Shown piece after piece: positions 43,431 through 53,382 of a stretch of DNA of 64,000 bases (its first letter is position 1; every line of letters begins with the position of its first letter). This DNA comes from UBA5109 sp038148755 (GTDB lineage: Bacteria; Pseudomonadota; Gammaproteobacteria; Pseudomonadales; Pseudohongiellaceae): contig JAYQWA010000006.1 of NCBI GenBank assembly GCA_038148755.1, positions 1 to 64,000 of the forward strand, given 5' to 3'. A program made the position numbers and the translations under genes. The notes beneath the pieces are model-generated. The model searched no databases, had not been told where the DNA came from, and was given only the letters and a program-made list of their open reading frames with translations.

Positions 43431-45710
43431 TCAGGCGAGTGTATAACCTGATTTACTCAAAGGCAGAGTTTTAATCCTTTCTCCATTTGCGGCAAAAATT
43501 GCATTCGTCACGGCAGGCATTAATGGGGGTAATGCTGGTTCACCCAAGCCCGTAGGGTCATACTCACTCTGAATAAAATGTGCTTCTATGTTCAAAGGGG
43601 CAGTTCGCATTCTGACGATGTTGTATTGATGAAAATTTTCTTGCTGGATTTCTCCATTGCGCATGGTTATTTCCAGATCCATTATGGAACTCAAAGCATC
43701 GGTTGCCGCACCTTCTATCTGTTTAAGTGCTCCACTCATATTAATGACGGGGCCGATATCAATCGCAGCTGTAACCTTGTGAATACTAATCTTCTTATCA
43801 TCATCAATACTCAATTCAACAACTTCGGCCACATGTCCAGCATGACTGAAATGAAAGGCAAAGCCCATGCCGTGGCCTGCTGGTAAAGATTTCCCCCAGC
43901 CGCTTTTTTCTGCCGCAAGCTTGATGACATCAACTGCACGTCCAGTATTTAATGAATTAATATTGCCCGGTTCAAACCACTGTGGGGCGCCCATCATTTC
44001 AATTAAAAACTCCACATAGTCTCTGTTTGCTGTATGTGCCATTTCCGCAAGAAAACTTTGCACCGCCCAGCCTGTTGCATTTGAACCAGGAGCACGCCAT
44101 GAGCCAGTTGGCGTATTCGTATCTATCAAAGATACGGCAGATCTGAAATTATCAATACTGAGAGCTGGAAATTCATCATCTGCCAATCTGGTTCCCGCCG
44201 TTGCGCGACCTCTGACTGCAGGACCAATCAGGTGAGTTTGCATGGCGACAGGCCTGCCTTCACGACTGACAGCGCCTTTAAAAGCATACACACCACCTGG
44301 ACGGTACTGATCATGTATCATGTCATCTTCACGTGTCCAAAGTAATTTAACGGGCACATCAAAACGCTTAGCAATTGCTGTCACTTCACAGGAATAATCC
44401 TGTAATCGTCTGCGTCCAAATGAGCCTCCCATACGCATCTGATGCAAGGTTATCTTTTGTTGGGGAATATCGAATACATTTTCAACAGAATTTAGCGTGA
44501 TGCCTGGTTGTCTGGTTGGCGCCCAGATATCCAGGCTGTTATCTTCTCTATGATAGTGCGCAGTGCAATTCATGGGCTCCATGCATGCATGCGCTAAATA
44601 AGGGAAACGATAGTTACTCTCAATGACTGTGGTATTGCTGTCCTGATATTGCCTTTCTACATCACCGGAAGCTGTTATTTCCAGCTCAGCGGGCCAGGGT
44701 GCAGCAGCAATTTCCAGCGCTCGGGAATAAATTTCTTCATTATCATCTACAGAAGCAGCAGAAGTATCCCACTCTACTTCCAAAGCCTGTTTAGCCTGAA
44801 AAGCCTGCCAGGTTGAACGTGCAACGATAGCAACACCATCCAATAATTCACCAACATTATCGTTTCCTTCAACAAGGAACGCATCCACGATACCTGGCAA
44901 GGATTTTATTTGGTCCAGATTTGCACTGACCACCCTGCCATAAGTAGCCGGGCACTTCTCATAGACGGCATAGAGCATATCAGGTAATTGAATATCGGAG
45001 CCGTATAATCCACCACCACCTGTAATAATCGTGTGGTTATCAACATCAGGCACACGCGTTCCTATTATTTTGTAATCGCTGCGTGCTTTAAATACCAGTG
45101 AATTAATATCAGGTATTGGTTCGCGGGCAGCCGCAAGTGCTAATTGAGAAAAAGGCAAACGCTGGCCTGTCTCACGGTTAATCACTTCACTGTTTTCTGT
45201 ATAGAGCAGGCCGGGATTTACTGACATCTGTTTTGCTGCCGCAGAAATAAACATCACTCGGGCGGCAGCTCCGGCACGTCTCATAGGATTCCATTCACGC
45301 GGGGTCGAAGTCGAACCTCCAGCCCTTTGTGCACCATAACGCGCCTCATTCATTGGCGCCCTGACCACTGTCACATCATTCCAGTCTGCCCCCAATTCCT
45401 CAGCAATAATCATCGGCAGCGACGTTTTAATCCCCTGTCCCTTTTCTGGCGTGTGCGCATAAAGACGAATGGAGCCATTCGTATTGACTTCAACAAAAGC
45501 ATTCAATTCAAGGTGATCTGAATCTGCAGTCTCGGCAGCCTGAGCTTTATTTGACGGGATAAAAGAAGCCAGAGAAAACCCAACCCCAGTCGCACCAGAG
45601 GCCTGTAAAAATCCGCGCCGACTTATCCCCTGGGATAAAATTTCTTGAGCATTCAAGCCTGCTTCACCTTCATTAACCAATAACGAGTCTTTGCTAAAAA
45701 TTGTTTTCAT
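43431..45710 (-). CDS. IorB-like molybdopterin-binding oxidoreductase subunit
   Basis: A 759-aa xanthine oxidase family large subunit, nearest by motif to isoquinoline 1-oxidoreductase beta subunits. The N-terminus has a Tat signal (SRRGFLQASGATG) near residues 30-42. Molybdopterin motifs are GQGIKTSLPMIIAEELGADW, MRMGGSFGRRR, TGSWRAPGSNATG and the C-terminal GLGEPALPPLMPAVTNAI, where the last includes the catalytic Glu. ATG 45710 is used, with an AAGAGAAAG ribosome site; a GTG at 45737 would add nine residues. These enzymes need a small 2Fe-2S subunit (IorA), usually adjacent; none is seen here. The substrate cannot be inferred. Confidence 0.88.
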   Translation of the reverse strand: MKTIFSKDSLLVNEGEAGLNAQEILSQGISRRGFLQASGATGVGFSLASFIPSNKAQAAETADSDHLELNAFVEVNTNGSIRLYAHTPEKGQGIKTSLPMIIAEELGADWNDVTVVRAPMNEARYGAQRAGGSTSTPREWNPMRRAGAAARVMFISAAAKQMSVNPGLLYTENSEVINRETGQRLPFSQLALAAAREPIPDINSLVFKARSDYKIIGTRVPDVDNHTIITGGGGLYGSDIQLPDMLYAVYEKCPATYGRVVSANLDQIKSLPGIVDAFLVEGNDNVGELLDGVAIVARSTWQAFQAKQALEVEWDTSAASVDDNEEIYSRALEIAAAPWPAELEITASGDVERQYQDSNTTVIESNYRFPYLAHACMEPMNCTAHYHREDNSLDIWAPTRQPGITLNSVENVFDIPQQKITLHQMRMGGSFGRRRLQDYSCEVTAIAKRFDVPVKLLWTREDDMIHDQYRPGGVYAFKGAVSREGRPVAMQTHLIGPAVRGRATAGTRLADDEFPALSIDNFRSAVSLIDTNTPTGSWRAPGSNATGWAVQSFLAEMAHTANRDYVEFLIEMMGAPQWFEPGNINSLNTGRAVDVIKLAAEKSGWGKSLPAGHGMGFAFHFSHAGHVAEVVELSIDDDKKISIHKVTAAIDIGPVINMSGALKQIEGAATDALSSIMDLEITMRNGEIQQENFHQYNIVRMRTAPLNIEAHFIQSEYDPTGLGEPALPPLMPAVTNAIFAANGERIKTLPLSKSGYTLA

Positions 45711-45827
45711 AAGACTTTCTCTTAGACTAATTTTCACGTTACTTTAACCAATTCGATACTGATTGGTAAGTAAAAAATCAACATTTCGGGCCAATTTTAC
45801 ATAATTTACATGAAAGCTGCTCACTTA

Positions 45828-45856
45828 CTGACCCGCTACTAGCTTTCGTGTAAAAT
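45828..45856 (+). promoter_or_regulatory. Probable argS promoter
   Basis: CTGACC (4 of 6 to TTGACA) at 45828-45833 and TAAAAT (5 of 6 to TATAAT) at 45851-45856 are 17 bases apart. Start near 45863 gives a leader of about 28 bases. No stronger candidate lies in the 153-base divergent gap. Confidence 0.45.
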
Positions 45857-45890
45857 CCGCCCTCTCTTTTAGCTGGACTAACAAATTTTC

Positions 45891-47603
45891 ATGAACCTGA
45901 AACAAATTCTTGATCAACAGATTTCGTCGGCACTTTCAGACATATCAGGTAAATCGGACTGCCAGGCGCTGGTTAATTATTCCAAATCTGCGCAATTTGG
46001 CGATTATCAGGCCAATGGTGTTATGGCACTCGCCAAACAATTAAAACAAAACCCCAGAGAACTCGCTGAACAAGTAACAAGCAAACTGAAATTAAATAAA
46101 TTTGCAGACAAAGTAGAAATTGCCGGGCCAGGTTTTATTAATATCTTTATCAGTAATGAATTTTTAAGCCAGCAACTAAATTTATTGAATAAAAACAGGC
46201 TCGTTGACAAAAGTCTAAAACCCCAGACAGTCATTATTGATTACTCGTCTCCTAACCTGGCTAAAGAAATGCATGTCGGCCATTTGCGTGGCACGATTAT
46301 CGGTGATGCTATTGCCCGAACTTTTGAATGGATGGGGCATAAATTAGTCAGGCAGAACCATTTTGGTGATTGGGGTACTCAGTTCGGCATGTTAATAACT
46401 TTCATGCTGGAGCAGGATGGAGCTACTACTGAGCTCAGCAATCTGGAAAGCTTTTATCGATCGGCTAAACAACGATTCGACGAAGATTCTGACTTTGCAG
46501 ACAGGGCCCGTGAAAATGTAGTGAAACTTCAATCCGGTGATGAACAGTGCCTGCAACTGTGGCAGTCATTTATTGAAGTTTCAGTAAAGCATTGCCAGGA
46601 ACTTTATCAAAAACTCAACATCACCCTCACTGAAAAAGATGTAGTCCCTGAAAGTTTCTATAATGATAAATTGCCTCAAATTATTGAAACTCTTGATGCT
46701 AAAGGCTTACTCACACAATCAGACAGGGCACATTGCGTCTTTCTTGAAGAATTCAAAAACAAGGAAGGCGAACCCCTCCCCGTCATAGTGCAGAAATCTG
46801 ATGGTGGTTATTTATACGCAACCACTGACCTGGCTGGTATTGAATACCGTTGCCATACACTACATGCAGACAGAATTCTCTATGTGGTTGATGCCCGTCA
46901 GGGACTGCACTTTCAGCAGGTTTTTGCTGTAGCCAAGCTGGCAGGGCTGGCCGGAAGCAGCTGCTCTCTTGAGCATTTAAGCTATGGCACCATGATGGGA
47001 AAAGATGGCAAGCCCTTCAAAACCAGAAGTGGTGACACCATCAAACTCATTGATCTGATTGATGAAGGTATTGAACGTGCTTATAAACTTGTAGAACAGA
47101 AAAATCCTGAATTAAACGAAGAGGAAAAACTGCAAATTGCAGAAATTGTCGGCATTTCGGCAATAAAATACGCCGACTTGGCCAAAAACCGTAATAGTGA
47201 CTACATCTTTGACTGGGACAGTATGTTGTCATTTGAAGGCAATACAGCGCCTTATATGCTTTATGCCTATGCCCGTATACACAGCATTTTTCGGCGCGCA
47301 GAGCTTGATATTGAAGCAGATTACAAGATTATTGTCAGCAGTCCTGAAGAAAAAGCACTGGCCTTAAAACTGCTTCAGTTCACTGAGGTCGTGGAGCTTT
47401 TGCTTGAAGAGTGCCTGCCAAACCAACTTTGTCTTTATCTTTATGAGCTTGCTGGAAATTTTATGAGCTTTTATGAGGCTTGCCCTGTCTTGAAATCGAC
47501 AGATGAGACCAAACAATCGCGCCTTGGCCTGTGCCAACTTACTGCACTGACCTTACAGCAGGGCTTATCCCTACTTGGGATAGAAACACTCGATAAAATG
47601 TAG
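45891..47603 (+). CDS. argS: Arginyl-tRNA synthetase
   Basis: Charges tRNA-Arg. The 570-aa class I synthetase has the N-terminal Add-1 domain, VIIDYSSPNLAKEMHVGHLR with the HVGH form of HIGH, FGDWGTQFGML, and YATTDLAGIEYR. In place of KMSKS it has KDGKPFKTRSGDT, normal for many ArgRS. The C-terminal DALR anticodon domain includes NTAPYMLYAYARIHSIFR. The ribosome site is weak. Stands alone on the + strand. Confidence 0.97.
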   Translation: MNLKQILDQQISSALSDISGKSDCQALVNYSKSAQFGDYQANGVMALAKQLKQNPRELAEQVTSKLKLNKFADKVEIAGPGFINIFISNEFLSQQLNLLNKNRLVDKSLKPQTVIIDYSSPNLAKEMHVGHLRGTIIGDAIARTFEWMGHKLVRQNHFGDWGTQFGMLITFMLEQDGATTELSNLESFYRSAKQRFDEDSDFADRARENVVKLQSGDEQCLQLWQSFIEVSVKHCQELYQKLNITLTEKDVVPESFYNDKLPQIIETLDAKGLLTQSDRAHCVFLEEFKNKEGEPLPVIVQKSDGGYLYATTDLAGIEYRCHTLHADRILYVVDARQGLHFQQVFAVAKLAGLAGSSCSLEHLSYGTMMGKDGKPFKTRSGDTIKLIDLIDEGIERAYKLVEQKNPELNEEEKLQIAEIVGISAIKYADLAKNRNSDYIFDWDSMLSFEGNTAPYMLYAYARIHSIFRRAELDIEADYKIIVSSPEEKALALKLLQFTEVVELLLEECLPNQLCLYLYELAGNFMSFYEACPVLKSTDETKQSRLGLCQLTALTLQQGLSLLGIETLDKM

Positions 47604-47656
47604 CCTTAATTTATCTCAACGACAGGATTTTTACACTATTAGCTGGCCCTTCTTGT

Positions 47657-47665
47657 TGCTATAAT
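47657..47665 (+). promoter_or_regulatory. Extended -10 promoter for icd
   Basis: TGC-TATAAT is a perfect extended -10 (TG at 47657-47658, TATAAT at 47660-47665). The -35 position is poor, which is usual for extended -10 promoters. Start near 47672 leaves a leader of about 64 bases, ending AAGGA five bases before the ATG. Confidence 0.55.
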
Positions 47666-47735
47666 CGCGAGCCTTGAAAATAGAGCTCAGCTATCTCAAA
47701 ACTCGTTATTAACTTCCAGAAAATCAAGGAACAGC

Positions 47736-49961
47736 ATGTCTGACAAAGCGACTATCATTTATACTCAAACTGACGAAGCGCCAGCATTGGCAACCTATTC
47801 ATTTTTACCCATCGTTAACGCTTTTTCTAAAGCCGCTGGTATTGCAATAGAGACTCGAGATATCTCTTTGGCAGGCCGAGTACTTGCAGGATTCCCTGAA
47901 TATTGCTCAGATGATCAAAAACAATCTGATGACCTCGCTGAATTAGGCGAACTTGCAAAAACACCAGACGCAAACATCATCAAACTACCGAATATCAGCG
48001 CTTCCATGCCTCAATTAGTAGCATGTATTAAAGAACTGCAGGCTAAAGGTTACACCTTGCCTGACTACCCTGAAAATCCGGGAAATGACGAAGAATCCGA
48101 AATAAAAGCACGCTACGACAAAGTAAAAGGTAGCGCAGTAAACCCTGTATTGCGTGAAGGTAATTCGGACCGCAGAGCTCCAGGCGCTGTTAAGGAATAC
48201 GCCCGCAATAACCCGCATTCGATGGGAGAATGGAGCAAGGATTCAAAAACACATGTTGCCAGCATGGAAAGCCATGACTTCTTTGGCAGTGAACTGTCAG
48301 TAACTCTGGATCAGGATGACAGCTACATTATTGAGTTTGAAAACAGTAATGGCGATCGAAGCATTCTTAAAAAATCTGCGCCTTTACTGGCCGGCGAGGT
48401 TATTGATGCCAGCGTCCTCAGTTGTAAAGCACTAAGAAATTTCTTAGAAGCAGAAATGCAGGATGCAAAAGAGAGTGGTGTGCTTTTTTCCGTCCATTTA
48501 AAAGCAACCATGATGAAGGTGTCTGACCCTATATTATTTGGTCATGTCGTCTCTGTTTACTTTAAAGACTTGTTTGAAAAACATGCAGACACATTTGCGA
48601 ACCTGGGTGTTAACCCGAATAACGGATTTGGCAGTCTGCTGCAGCAAATACAGGAACTTCCTGAGAACCTGAGAAGTGAAATTGAGGCTGACATCCAGGC
48701 CTGTTATGAGAAACGTCCGTCGCTCGCCATGGTTGATTCCGACAAAGGCATTACTAATCTACATGTGCCCAGTGATGTCATTATTGATGCTTCAATGCCT
48801 GCTGCCATAAGGGCCGGCGGTAAAATGTGGAATGCGGAAGGTCACCCTCAGGACATGAAAGCAGTTATTCCTGACCGTTCATATGCCGGCGTCTATCAGG
48901 AAACCATCACATTTTGTAAAGAAAACGGTGCACTTGATCCCAGGACAATGGGGACTGTCCCGAATGTTGGATTGATGGCACAAAAAGCTGAGGAATATGG
49001 CTCTCATGACAAGACTTTTGAAATTAAAGAAGCTGGCACTGTTCGCGTTCTCAATAAAAATGGTGAAGCATTGCTAGAGCACAAGGTTGAATCAGGTGAT
49101 ATCTGGCGTATGTGTCAGGCTAAGGATGCTCCAATTCAGGACTGGGTAAAACTTGCTGTGAATCGAGCCAGAGCCAGTTCCACCCCAGCCATCTTCTGGC
49201 TAGATTCAGATCGGGCACACGACAATCAGTTAATCCAAAAGGTAAATACATATTTAGCACAACTTGACACAGACGGCCTGGATATTCGCATAATGTCACC
49301 GGTCGAAGCTGCTCGCTTTTCACTGGAAAGAATGAAACGAGGAGAAGATACAATTTCTGTTACTGGTAACGTGCTAAGGGATTACCTAACCGACCTCTTC
49401 CCTATCCTGGAATTAGGAACCAGCGCGAAAATGTTATCAATAGTTCCACTTATGAATGGCGGCGGCTTGTTTGAAACAGGAGCTGGTGGTTCGGCACCGA
49501 AGCATGTGCAGCAATTAGTTAAAGAAAATCATTTGCGTTGGGACTCCTTAGGAGAGTTTTTAGCTTTAGCTGCTTCTTATGAACATTTAAGTCAGGCAAA
49601 AGACAATAGCGCTGCACAGATTCTTGCTAATACGCTGGACAAGGCAACCGGAAAACTACTGATGGAAAATAAATCGCCTTCCCGTAAAGTCGGTGAACTG
49701 GATAATCGTGGCAGTCATTTTTATTTAGCCTTGTACTGGGCCGAGGAACTCGCCAACCAAAGTGAAGATAGCAAGCTAAAAGAGATGTTTTCAGTTTTGG
49801 CTTCTGCACTGGCGGAAAATGAAGGAACTATAATCAGTGAGCTAAATAGTGTTCAAGGCTCTGAGGTCAACTTGGGTGGCTACTACAAACTTGACGACAC
49901 CTTGTGCGCCCAGGCCATGCGCCCGAGCGCTACATTGAATGCCTTGATTGACCAGTTCTAA
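47736..49961 (+). CDS. icd: NADP-dependent isocitrate dehydrogenase, monomeric type
   Basis: Oxidises isocitrate to 2-oxoglutarate and CO2 with NADP. At 741 aa it is the large monomeric class, unrelated in length to the dimeric E. coli Icd (416 aa). Diagnostic segments include IIYTQTDEAPALATYSFLPI at the start, VNPVLREGNSDRRAP, DFFGSELSVTLD, VHLKATMMKVSDPILFGH and MWNAEGHPQDMKAVIPDRSY. Its product feeds the sucAB-lpd complex at the right edge. It is convergent with htpG, only 4 bases apart, and no terminator is visible between them. Confidence 0.97.
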   Translation: MSDKATIIYTQTDEAPALATYSFLPIVNAFSKAAGIAIETRDISLAGRVLAGFPEYCSDDQKQSDDLAELGELAKTPDANIIKLPNISASMPQLVACIKELQAKGYTLPDYPENPGNDEESEIKARYDKVKGSAVNPVLREGNSDRRAPGAVKEYARNNPHSMGEWSKDSKTHVASMESHDFFGSELSVTLDQDDSYIIEFENSNGDRSILKKSAPLLAGEVIDASVLSCKALRNFLEAEMQDAKESGVLFSVHLKATMMKVSDPILFGHVVSVYFKDLFEKHADTFANLGVNPNNGFGSLLQQIQELPENLRSEIEADIQACYEKRPSLAMVDSDKGITNLHVPSDVIIDASMPAAIRAGGKMWNAEGHPQDMKAVIPDRSYAGVYQETITFCKENGALDPRTMGTVPNVGLMAQKAEEYGSHDKTFEIKEAGTVRVLNKNGEALLEHKVESGDIWRMCQAKDAPIQDWVKLAVNRARASSTPAIFWLDSDRAHDNQLIQKVNTYLAQLDTDGLDIRIMSPVEAARFSLERMKRGEDTISVTGNVLRDYLTDLFPILELGTSAKMLSIVPLMNGGGLFETGAGGSAPKHVQQLVKENHLRWDSLGEFLALAASYEHLSQAKDNSAAQILANTLDKATGKLLMENKSPSRKVGELDNRGSHFYLALYWAEELANQSEDSKLKEMFSVLASALAENEGTIISELNSVQGSEVNLGGYYKLDDTLCAQAMRPSATLNALIDQF

Positions 49962-49965
49962 TATA

Positions 49966-51867
49966 CTACTGACTTAAATCCAGCAGCAGTTTGTTCAAAC
50001 GGCGAATGAAGGTTCCCGGGTCATCCAATTGCCCGCCTTCTGCCAGGTTTGCCTGATCGAACAAAACTGCTGCTAATTCATCAAAGCGGTCTTCGTCACT
50101 TTCCTCATCCAGTCTTTTAACGAGTGGATGCTCAAGGTTCAATTCAAAAATAGGCTTGGAATCAGGAACAGCCTGGCCTGCCGCTTCCAGGATTTTGCGC
50201 ATCTGTAAATTCATATCAAATTCACCGACAGCCATACAGGCAGGTGAATCTGTTAAGCGATTAGTCGTACGCACTTCAGAGACTTTTTCGCCGAGAGATT
50301 TTGTAACACGCTCCAGCAAAGGTTTGGCTTCTTCGTCAGCCTTCTCCTGTTGTTTTTTATCTTCTTCACTGTCCAGTTCACCTAAATCCAGCTTGCCCTT
50401 AGTGATGTCCTGGAATTGTTTGCCATCATATTCCATCAGGTGATTCATTAACCACTCATCAACACGGTCTGACAACAACAGCACTTCCAAACCTTTTTTC
50501 CTAAATACTTCAAGATGCGGACTGTTCTTTGCCGTATTGTGAGTCTCACTTGTTATGTAGTAAATCTTCTTCTGATTTTCCTGCATACGAGAGACATAGT
50601 CAGACAGTGATTGATCCTGTTTTGCATCACCTGTATGTGTTGTTGCAAACAATAATAAATCAGCAATTTTCTCACGATTGTTTGGATCTTCCGCTGGCCC
50701 TTCTTTGAGCACTTGCCCGAACTCCTGCCAGAAAGTTTGGTATTTCTCTGCATCTTTCTTTTTAATTTTAGCCAACATATCAAGCACACGTTTTGTAAGC
50801 GCACTCTTCATCGAATCAACTGTAGGATCTTTTTGCAATATCTCTCTGGAAACATTCAGTGAAATATCATTTGAATCAATGACACCTTTTATAAAACGCA
50901 GGTACAAAGGCAAGAACTGCTCAGCTTCGTCCATAATAAAGACACGCTGCACATAAAGTTTTAATCCTCTCGCGGAATCCCGATTCCAGAGATCAAAGGG
51001 CGCTTTTGCCGGCAGGTACAATAAAGAAGTATATTCAAGTTTGCCCTCTACTTTATTGTGACTCCACTCCAGCGGATCAGAAAAGTCATGACTGACATGT
51101 TTATAGAACTCTTTATACTCATCGTCACTTAATTCTGTTCTAGTACGAGTCCATAGCGCTTTGGCTGAATTAACAACTTCAAATTCTTTTTCTTTCTTTT
51201 TTTTACCGTCTTCACCGAAGTCTTCTTTAAGCATTTTCACCGGCAAAGAAATATGATCTGCGTATTTCTTTACGATACTTCTCAGACGGAAAGGCTCTGC
51301 AAATTCTTTTTCCTGTTTTTTTAGATGCAGAATTATTGTCGTTCCTCTTTCCTTTTTATCTGTATCTTCAATACTGAATTCTGCTTCCCCGTGTGATTCC
51401 CAATGCACACCCTGTGCAGCAGGTTCGCCAGCTTTTCGGGTAAATACTTCAACTTTATCTGCAACTATAAAAGCGGAATAAAATCCAACCCCAAACTGAC
51501 CTATCAATTGCGAATCTTTTTTCTCATCACCAGTTAAACTTTCTAGAAATTGCGCTGTGCCAGATTTTGCTATAGTTCCCAGATTTTCGATAACTTCTGC
51601 TCTGTTCATACCGATACCATTATCTTTAATCGTAATGGCTTTAAGCTTACTGTCGCACTCAACTACAATATTCAGATCTGAATCACCCTCATAGAGAGAA
51701 TCATCTTTCAGCGCCACAAACCTGAGCTTATCAGCAGCATCCGACGCATTTGAAATTAACTCACGCAAAAAGATTTCCTTATTACTGTATAAGGAGTGAA
51801 TCATAAGATGTAGCAGCTGTTTAGCTTCAGTTTGAAACCCTAGCGTCTCTTTTTGGGCAGCAGTCAT
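49966..51867 (-). CDS. htpG: Chaperone HtpG (Hsp90)
   Basis: Bacterial Hsp90, a dimeric ATP-dependent chaperone. The 633-aa product has the GHKL ATPase domain (FLRELISNASDAADKLRFVA, KDNGIGMNRAE, GQFGVGFYSAFIVAD), the middle domain (LPLYLRFIKGVIDSNDISLN and SREILQ) and the C-terminal dimerisation domain, ending without the eukaryotic MEEVD. A sigma-32-like promoter lies upstream. Confidence 0.98.
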   Translation of the reverse strand: MTAAQKETLGFQTEAKQLLHLMIHSLYSNKEIFLRELISNASDAADKLRFVALKDDSLYEGDSDLNIVVECDSKLKAITIKDNGIGMNRAEVIENLGTIAKSGTAQFLESLTGDEKKDSQLIGQFGVGFYSAFIVADKVEVFTRKAGEPAAQGVHWESHGEAEFSIEDTDKKERGTTIILHLKKQEKEFAEPFRLRSIVKKYADHISLPVKMLKEDFGEDGKKKKEKEFEVVNSAKALWTRTRTELSDDEYKEFYKHVSHDFSDPLEWSHNKVEGKLEYTSLLYLPAKAPFDLWNRDSARGLKLYVQRVFIMDEAEQFLPLYLRFIKGVIDSNDISLNVSREILQKDPTVDSMKSALTKRVLDMLAKIKKKDAEKYQTFWQEFGQVLKEGPAEDPNNREKIADLLLFATTHTGDAKQDQSLSDYVSRMQENQKKIYYITSETHNTAKNSPHLEVFRKKGLEVLLLSDRVDEWLMNHLMEYDGKQFQDITKGKLDLGELDSEEDKKQQEKADEEAKPLLERVTKSLGEKVSEVRTTNRLTDSPACMAVGEFDMNLQMRKILEAAGQAVPDSKPIFELNLEHPLVKRLDEESDEDRFDELAAVLFDQANLAEGGQLDDPGTFIRRLNKLLLDLSQ

Positions 51868-51923
51868 TATTTAGTCATCTCCTATTAAGTTTACTTGCAA
51901 CTGGTTTATTCAATAGTGGCCTT

Positions 51924-51951
51924 TAATGAGGGCAAAATTTGAATTTTCAAG
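51924..51951 (-). promoter_or_regulatory. Heat-shock (sigma-32-like) promoter of htpG
   Basis: On the minus strand CTTGAAA (51951-51945) matches the sigma-32 -35 exactly, and CCTCATTA (51931-51924) matches 6 of 8 positions of CCCCATNT counting the N. The spacer is 13 bases, within the sigma-32 range. Start near 51917 leaves about 50 bases of leader. Confidence 0.6.
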
Positions 51952-51954
51952 AGC

Positions 51955-51987
51955 AAAAAAAAACGCATCTAAAGATGCGTTTTTTTT
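51955..51987 (-). terminator. Terminator of the TonB operon
   Basis: ACGCATCT and AGATGCGT form a perfect 8-bp stem around AA, flanked by A-runs and T-runs. On the minus strand it ends the operon just after the TPR gene (stop at 52005). It directly abuts the htpG -35 box, so it insulates htpG from read-through. Confidence 0.85.
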
Positions 51988-52004
51988 AATTCAAAGTGTA
52001 GGTC

Positions 52005-53372
52005 TTAACGAAAAAAGCCTTGGTATAATTCTCGTTGCCTTTGCTTGGTTTCATACAATGTTTTTTCATTATTCAGGTATTGCACCCAGGTTGCAGCAGC
52101 TTCTTCACTGCGCTCATCCCTACCTGCTATCTGTGCAGCCTCAATACCCTCATCATGACGATTTAATTCAAGCAGCGCTCTTGCCTGTCTCAAATAAGCC
52201 TGATCAGGTCTATCAAGGTCGCCTTTTGCAAAAGCATTACCCAAGGCATCTACAGCATCTTCAAAACGGTTTAAATTAATATAGATAGAAGAAAGGCGGG
52301 AATACATTTCACCATCAGATGATAACTCTGCTGCTCTGGTATAAGGATCAATAGCCATTTCATCTTCCCTGGCTAGCTGATAGCTTTGCGCTAAGCGAGC
52401 CCAATTATCTTCATCATCACTTTCCAGGAGTCCTTCTTCCAAACCCTGCTCAAATATCTTTGCTGCTCCCCAATAGAATTCACTATTAAATAACTGCCCG
52501 GATAAATTAATAATTTGGCCTTCACTATCAACAAAACCAAAAGTGTTCATGGCATAGATAAACTGGGCTTGTTCTTCAAAACGCTCCAGTGCACCCAATA
52601 CATTAACCATGAATTCCCAATCATCTGGCTCATTAAACAATACAATCATTTCCCTAGTCAGTTGCAATGCACTATCTAAATCTTCCAACAAGGTGTTCAA
52701 AGAACGTGCAAGATCATAGGTGCCTTTCTCAACTTCTTCGCCTTGAGCACGTTGCTGGTCCATATATTCAAGAATATAGTCCAGAGAGTTGGCAAAATCT
52801 TCCAGAGAGTAATAAGCAAAAGAAATTCTCTGGTAAGCCGCAATATCAATCTCAAAAGCCATACCAAGATACTCTAGATAGGACTCAATAGAACCTGTGT
52901 AATCTTCAACGGCGAACTTTAATTGTCCCATGAGGAACAACGTTGATTCACGATTTTCTGGCGTTAATGCATCTTCATCCATCGCCAGAATACGCTCCTG
53001 ATAAACAATGGCTTCTTCATAATTTTCTTCAAGAGCCGCAAAATTCGCGTAAAATTGCCACAGCCTCAACTCTTCAGCATCATTTAAACGGCCGTTCTCA
53101 TACATATCACGCAATTCCTGCAAAACTGCATCAGCGCCAGCTGTATCACCTTCATCTCTGAGTTCCATGATTTCTTCGAGACGCTGGTAAACAGGACGGG
53201 AGAGAGTCTGTGCTGAACGGGCTGCAGGTGGTGCTCTTCTGCCATCATCTTCTTCCTGGGCAACGCTTACTGCAGAAAAACTAAGGCACAAGGGAAACAA
53301 CACTAGTAAAGCACCTGTTTTTACAAGTCTTTTGAAGCGCAAAATATAAAATCTGGAATTACCTAATATCAT
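52005..53372 (-). CDS. TPR protein of the TonB energiser operon
   Basis: About 455 aa. A basic N-terminus and hydrophobic segment (LVKTGALLVLFPLCLSFSAV, then SVAQ) form a signal peptide, so the protein is probably periplasmic. The mature region is all helical with tetratricopeptide-like repeats throughout (for example LYTEN-free helices around ENYEEAIVYQERILAMDEDA and YSRLSSIYINLNRFEDAVDA). ATG 53372 is preferred, with AAGG eight bases upstream; earlier in-frame ATGs would run back through tonB. Such TPR proteins follow tonB2 genes in marine gammaproteobacteria. A role as a transport-complex partner is inference. A terminator follows at 51955-51987. Confidence 0.8.
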   Translation of the reverse strand: MILGNSRFYILRFKRLVKTGALLVLFPLCLSFSAVSVAQEEDDGRRAPPAARSAQTLSRPVYQRLEEIMELRDEGDTAGADAVLQELRDMYENGRLNDAEELRLWQFYANFAALEENYEEAIVYQERILAMDEDALTPENRESTLFLMGQLKFAVEDYTGSIESYLEYLGMAFEIDIAAYQRISFAYYSLEDFANSLDYILEYMDQQRAQGEEVEKGTYDLARSLNTLLEDLDSALQLTREMIVLFNEPDDWEFMVNVLGALERFEEQAQFIYAMNTFGFVDSEGQIINLSGQLFNSEFYWGAAKIFEQGLEEGLLESDDEDNWARLAQSYQLAREDEMAIDPYTRAAELSSDGEMYSRLSSIYINLNRFEDAVDALGNAFAKGDLDRPDQAYLRQARALLELNRHDEGIEAAQIAGRDERSEEAAATWVQYLNNEKTLYETKQRQRELYQGFFR

Positions 53373-53382
53373 GATACAAACC

